Part shown: piece by piece, positions 60,345 through 64,000 of the stretch
Position numbering within the stretch: position 1 is the first letter of the stretch
How the letters are laid out: each line of letters starts with the position of its first letter
Source: Enterococcus aquimarinus
GTDB lineage: Bacteria > Bacillota > Bacilli > Lactobacillales > Enterococcaceae
Direction of reading: 5' to 3'
Length of the DNA: 64,000 nt
NCBI RefSeq assembly: GCF_001885765.1
Contig: NZ_JXKD01000006.1
Span: 62,001 to 126,000, forward strand
Notes under the pieces: generated by a model
What the model was told of the DNA's origin: nothing
What the model saw: only the letters and a program-made list of their open reading frames with translations
Databases searched by the model: none
Position numbers and translations under genes: made by a program

Positions 60345-61244
60345 ATGCAAGCAACACCATCTTTAAAAAAGAATAAAATCAAAGTAGCGACAAGCGAAAG
60401 AATCGTTCACGTATTCATTGTGTCATTTCTAACAATTTTTACATTATTGTGTTTACTCCCCTTTTTAAATGTTTTAGGAAGTTCCTTTGCAACATCGGCT
60501 GAAATCTCAACACGAACCTTTATTTTGATTCCACGAACGTTTACTCTAAATGCATATCGTTACATTTTATCAACACCCACTATTTTTAAAAGTATTGGTG
60601 TTTCATTATATGTAACCATTCTAGGTACGTTTCTTAGTATGGTTGTAACATCCTTTATGGCATACGCATTATCAAGAAAATATTTACATGGACGATCATT
60701 TTTCAATTTTCTTGTTGTCTTTACGATGTTATTTAGTGGCGGAATGATTCCATCCTTCATCCTAGTTAAAAACCTTGGTTTAATTGATACATTATGGGCA
60801 TTAATTTTACCTTCTGCGGTGAGTGCTTATAATATGATTATTATGCGTAATTTTTTCCAAGGAATTCCTGATAGTTTAGAAGAATCAGCAAAAATGGATG
60901 GTTGTTCTGATTGGGGTGTTTTCTTCAAGATCATTCTTCCTCTTTCATTACCGTCCATTGCTACAATCTCTTTATTTTATGCCGTCACTTACTGGAATAC
61001 GTATCAAAATGCGATTTTATATATCAATGATTCCAACAAATGGCCTATCCAAGTATTGTTACGTCAAATCGTAATTGTTTCAAGTGGCTTAAACGCTGAT
61101 GCAGCTAGTGTTGACATTGTCCCACCTGCACAATCAATCAAAATGGCGGTGATTGTCGTTGCAACCATTCCAATGTTAATCGCTTATCCTTTTGTCCAAA
61201 AATATTTTGTTAAAGGCGCGATGGTTGGATCGGTTAAAGGTTAG
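60345..61244 (+). CDS. ABC transporter permease, LplC/YtcP type
   Basis: A 299-residue permease with six spans. Its EAA loop is LEESAKMDGCSDWGVFFKII (about residues 178-197), followed by LPLSLPSIATISLFYAV. The C-terminal FVQKYFVKGAMVGSVKG is a hallmark of this group. It partners the LplB-type permease, but is transcribed away from it, whereas these genes are normally adjacent and co-oriented. Monocistronic; ATG behind AGGAGGA. Confidence 0.92.
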   Translation: MQATPSLKKNKIKVATSERIVHVFIVSFLTIFTLLCLLPFLNVLGSSFATSAEISTRTFILIPRTFTLNAYRYILSTPTIFKSIGVSLYVTILGTFLSMVVTSFMAYALSRKYLHGRSFFNFLVVFTMLFSGGMIPSFILVKNLGLIDTLWALILPSAVSAYNMIIMRNFFQGIPDSLEESAKMDGCSDWGVFFKIILPLSLPSIATISLFYAVTYWNTYQNAILYINDSNKWPIQVLLRQIVIVSSGLNADAASVDIVPPAQSIKMAVIVVATIPMLIAYPFVQKYFVKGAMVGSVKG

Positions 61245-61263
61245 CTTTCCTTGATTTAGATTA

Positions 61264-61302
61264 AAAAAAATCCATGGAGAAATGTTCTTCATGGATTTTT
61301 GA
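61264..61302. terminator. Bidirectional terminator between permease and AraC genes
   Basis: AAAAATCCATG and CATGGATTTTT pair over a 13-base loop with T runs on both strands. Confidence 0.8.
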
Positions 61303-61356
61303 TAATCTTTTTTAGCGGATTCTTGTGGTGCATGCGTCCTATCTTGACTGACAATT

Positions 61357-63615
61357 TTACCGTTGATGACGATTAGAATGTTGCTTACGATACTCCCCTG
61401 GTGTCATATTCTCTTTCTTTTTAAAGAAACGAATAAAATTTTGTGGATTCGTATATTGTAACCGCTCAGAAATTGCTTTAACGGTCATATCGGTCTCCAT
61501 TAACCATTTTTTGGCAATCGTTAATCGATAGTTTTGTAAATAATCGGTGAAGTTCCATCCCATTTCTTTCTTAAATACATTACTCAAATAGTTAGAACTA
61601 TAATGTAATTGGTCCGCAATACTTTCAAGTGAAATATCGTGATCGTATTGTTGATGGACCAACGCAAGCATTTGATCGGAGAGATTACGCATTTGTCGAT
61701 CCGTTGTTTTTTGAATCGAATTCACAATTGGCTCAATCAAGGTTTGATAAATAATTTGTTGGATTTCAGAAGGATTATCCTTATTTAATACATCTAAATA
61801 GACCTTACGATTATTTAAGAGCATCTCATAGTCAGCTCCCAGTAATTGACCTAACTGAGTGATACTATTGATTAACTGAAACAGCGCATTTTCAATTGTA
61901 ATCGGATTAGTATTTTGTTGCCAAATTAATGTCATCAGGTGTTGATACGCTTTTTTTGTTTCAACTTGATTGGTACTGCGCATCGCATCCAAAAATAGTT
62001 GTTCTGCTTCTCTCGGATATTTCATCACCGTTTTTTGATCGAGTTGGGGCGCTATTTCATGATAAAAAATTGTCGCTTCTTGACCTAAATGAATGCGAAA
62101 ATGAAGTGCTTCTTTAGCAGTATCTAGCGCTTGTTTGCTATCCGTTAGATCGCCATATTCTAATGAGATCCCAAAACTAATTTTTATTTTCAAATAATCA
62201 GAAGCCGCTTGACGAACCGCCTGACAATAGTCAATGACTTTTTGCTTATCTTCCGTTGCTGGCAGACATAAGAGCGTGGCTTGCGTATCTTGGTTCAACA
62301 CAATTGGTTGAAAACGAGACGTCGGAGGAATGATTTCTGACACAATATTTTCAATTGAAACAAGAAATAGATCCTCTGTTGTATGATCACGTCCACCCAA
62401 ATCATCAATCTGAATCAATACAACGATGAATCGTTCATCGCCTTTAAAGTGATAATTGAGCTGTTTCAGCTTTTCGTTCAAAGTCTCGTAAGACATGCGA
62501 TTACGAAATAAATTTAATAAAAATAACGTTTCTAATTCTGGAATTTGATGTTGGATTTTGGCAGAAAGATCGAGGTTTGATTCCACAATCGTATCAATCC
62601 CCGTGAGAATTTGATTGATTTCAGCTTTACGGCTTTTGCTCGGTGAATCAATCGCTAGTAAATCGCGAATTTTTCGTAACGGTTGAGCGGCTGTATTTGC
62701 GACTAAATACGTAACAATCATAAAAAACAACCATAACACGATTGTGATAAAGGCCAGTCCTGAACCTAGTCCTAAAATGGATTGACGAATAGTCGCTTTA
62801 GGGAGTGCGGTAACGTAAACCCATTGATTATAATCAGATTGCGAATAAATATATGTCTCCTTATCGGACTGTTCGAAGCTTCCTACTTTTTGATCGAGTG
62901 TCAGCATTTTGGCAGACAGTTCGTTCGCCTGCTCGGTGTGATTCGAAAAAAGTAGCTGCCCTTTTTGATTATAAATCGCTAAAAATTCATCTTGTGATGC
63001 GTCAAATAAACTCGTAAACGCTTGGCGACTAATGCTAGCAATCCCTACTGCTGAACGCTCTGTACTAAAAGTAGGGAGTTGAATATACATTTTAATGCCA
63101 TTATTATCTGGTTTCCAAACAATGTATTGATCGGATTCACTCATAGAATCACTAATTTGTGCCACTGCTTCTTCGGTCAGCTGATTTAAAGAACCATTAT
63201 TAATTTCCCAGCCATGCGTTAAACTGACCAGACGATAAGAAGCATTCCCAATGCCAATCGCACCAATATAAGCTAGTTCTGAACTGATTTCCCTTACCGA
63301 TGCGTAATCTTGAAAAGTAAGTGGTCGACTAATCAGATTTTTAAAAGAGGTTGTATTACTATAGGTCGTAAAAGAATATTCGATTGTTTGAATTTTTTGC
63401 TCAATATTCCCTTTGATTTGATTAATATTACTTTTTCGATCCACAATTAAATTTTCTTGTAACGTATTGTAGGTTTTTTGATACGTATAGAGGCTAAATC
63501 CAGCAATAAAAACGGTACCAATTAAAACGATTGGAAAAAAAATACTATAAAAGAAATTAGAACGATGCATGAATCGTTCCTTGAAAAATAGTTTGACCCT
63601 TTTCAAATGTAACAT
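61357..63615 (-). CDS. Membrane-bound AraC-family sensor-regulator (YesS/YtdP-like)
   Basis: A 752-residue one-component regulator. A first span (about residues 21-44) and a second (about 290-315) enclose an extracellular sensing domain of about 245 residues. A HAMP-like/coiled part (TAAQPLRKIRDLL) and a degenerate GGDEF-like region follow, then a C-terminal AraC HTH: ISLESIADQLHYSSNYLSNV and VKAISERLQYTNPQNFIRFF, ending in MTPGEYRKQ. It likely senses pectic sugars or the loaded binding protein and activates the divergent permease promoters. ATG at 63613-63615 is eight bases after AAAGGTG. Confidence 0.9.
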   Translation of the reverse strand: MLHLKRVKLFFKERFMHRSNFFYSIFFPIVLIGTVFIAGFSLYTYQKTYNTLQENLIVDRKSNINQIKGNIEQKIQTIEYSFTTYSNTTSFKNLISRPLTFQDYASVREISSELAYIGAIGIGNASYRLVSLTHGWEINNGSLNQLTEEAVAQISDSMSESDQYIVWKPDNNGIKMYIQLPTFSTERSAVGIASISRQAFTSLFDASQDEFLAIYNQKGQLLFSNHTEQANELSAKMLTLDQKVGSFEQSDKETYIYSQSDYNQWVYVTALPKATIRQSILGLGSGLAFITIVLWLFFMIVTYLVANTAAQPLRKIRDLLAIDSPSKSRKAEINQILTGIDTIVESNLDLSAKIQHQIPELETLFLLNLFRNRMSYETLNEKLKQLNYHFKGDERFIVVLIQIDDLGGRDHTTEDLFLVSIENIVSEIIPPTSRFQPIVLNQDTQATLLCLPATEDKQKVIDYCQAVRQAASDYLKIKISFGISLEYGDLTDSKQALDTAKEALHFRIHLGQEATIFYHEIAPQLDQKTVMKYPREAEQLFLDAMRSTNQVETKKAYQHLMTLIWQQNTNPITIENALFQLINSITQLGQLLGADYEMLLNNRKVYLDVLNKDNPSEIQQIIYQTLIEPIVNSIQKTTDRQMRNLSDQMLALVHQQYDHDISLESIADQLHYSSNYLSNVFKKEMGWNFTDYLQNYRLTIAKKWLMETDMTVKAISERLQYTNPQNFIRFFKKKENMTPGEYRKQHSNRHQR

Positions 63616-63692
63616 GTTAACAACACCTTTCACATGTCATTATTTTAGCATAAATAAAATGAGAATGTTACTGCTTTTCACCCTTCTTATTT

Positions 63693-63774
63693 CACGTGTG
63701 CATTTTTTGTAACCAACTATCCCTCTTTTTAGTACAAAAAAGGCATCCTCCATTGTTTAACGTGTGCATCCTTG
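63693..63774 (+). repeat. Direct repeats upstream of the LacI gene
   Basis: ACGTGTGCAT occurs at 63694-63703 and 63760-63769, 66 bp apart, both followed by a pyrimidine-rich stretch. They lie between the AraC and LacI genes and may be operators of one of the two regulators. Confidence 0.45.
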
Positions 63775-63792
63775 ATTTAACAATATTCTTTG

Positions 63793-63834
63793 TTGACACT
63801 CTTATTCTTCTATTATACAATGTAACCGTAAACA
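63793..63834 (+). promoter_or_regulatory. LacI gene promoter overlapped by a perfect cre/LacI-type site
   Basis: TTGACA (63793-63798) and TACAAT (63816-63821) are 17 bp apart. ATGTAACCGTAAACA (63820-63834) matches WTGNAANCGNWNNCA at all 15 positions and covers the start point of transcription. It could bind CcpA or the LacI protein itself. Confidence 0.75.
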
Positions 63835-63875
63835 TTCAATGATTTATTTTACTAAAAAGAAGAAGGGGGTCCTCC

Positions 63876-64000
63876 ATGGTTACGATTAAAGACATTGCCA
63901 AACAATTGGGGATTTCTCATACAACCGTTTCAAGAGCTTTAAATAATAGTCCACTTGTGAAACCTGAGACGAGAGAGCATATAAAAAGTGTGGCGAAGGA
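63876..64000 (+). CDS. LacI-family transcriptional regulator, 5' part only
   Basis: The first 41 codons of a LacI-family regulator, cut by the window edge. The helix-turn-helix is complete: VTIKDIAKQLGISHTTVSRA then LNNSPLVKPETRE. The alanine/leucine hinge and sugar domain are outside. ATG at 63876, with AAGGGGG upstream. Given its neighbours it likely controls uronate or pectin genes, such as an ExuR/KdgR-type LacI repressor. Confidence 0.88.
   Translation, partial: MVTIKDIAKQLGISHTTVSRALNNSPLVKPETREHIKSVAK

Noticed and set aside
63691-63702. TTTCACGTGTGC as a second parS site
   Set aside because: Only one half matches TGTTNCACGTGAAACA; the right arm is lost.

Overview
The window looks like a chromosomal segment of a low-GC Gram-positive fermenter, most likely Lactobacillales (Enterococcaceae/Carnobacteriaceae type). 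The grounds are AT-rich intergenic DNA, strong AGGAGG-type ribosome binding sites, a methionine T-box, CcpA-type cre sites, ECF and PTS-dependent dihydroxyacetone systems, LuxS, and lipobox solute-binding proteins. A perfect 16-bp match to the Bacillus-type ParB site parS (13199-13214) suggests an origin-proximal chromosomal arm. I saw no tRNA, rRNA, CRISPR array, intact insertion sequence or phage gene.

Layout. 0-13 kb is housekeeping and metabolic: potD-like protein with an amidohydrolase; a Nudix hydrolase coupled to a PLD-helicase-DUF3427 protein; glycerol use through dihydroxyacetone (dhaK, dhaL, dhaM, gldA); a tagatose-6-phosphate/1-phosphofructokinase; a GNAT protein and an aldo/keto reductase; a PHP phosphatase. 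13-16.5 kb is a Met T-box operon (luxS, SDR, metQ, mtnN) for the activated-methyl cycle. 17.4-21.4 kb is an ECF transporter (UPF0397 S protein, fused ATPases, EcfT) coupled to a SAM hydroxide adenosyltransferase (DUF62). 21.6-29 kb holds a frameshifted Old Yellow Enzyme gene, a D-2-hydroxyacid dehydrogenase, a ParB-fold protein, an M42 peptidase, folE with an SDR, a 45-residue basic protein too short for usual ORF cutoffs, and an MFS carrier.

29.3-41.9 kb is the most interesting part. A PucR regulator lies between two operons. One encodes the three parts of oxamate-type carbamoyltransferase (AllH/DUF2877, AllF/FdrA, AllG/DUF1116) plus carbamate kinase. The other encodes an anion-type permease, a ring-opening amidohydrolase of the cyanuric acid hydrolase/barbiturase family, a second divergent carbamate kinase, an NCS2 nucleobase permease and an isochorismatase-fold amidase. 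No allantoin-pathway gene is present. I infer a fermentative route in which a cyclic ureide (barbiturate or cyanurate type) is imported, ring-opened to a ureido acid resembling oxalurate, and split phosphorolytically to carbamoyl phosphate, yielding ATP, CO2 and ammonia.

43.9-64 kb is a pectin/galacturonate island: kdgK, kdgA, an MFS carrier, kduD, kduI and an IclR regulator with a shared operator; then an LplABC/YtcQ-type oligosaccharide ABC importer, GH43, pectin methylesterase, an alpha/beta esterase, GH28 and GH105, all without signal peptides (so acting on imported oligosaccharides), DUF624, a membrane-bound AraC sensor-regulator, and the start of a LacI regulator with a perfect cre site at its promoter. 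The two ABC permease genes are divergent, each about 57-59 bp behind a mirror-image copy of a 20-bp element.
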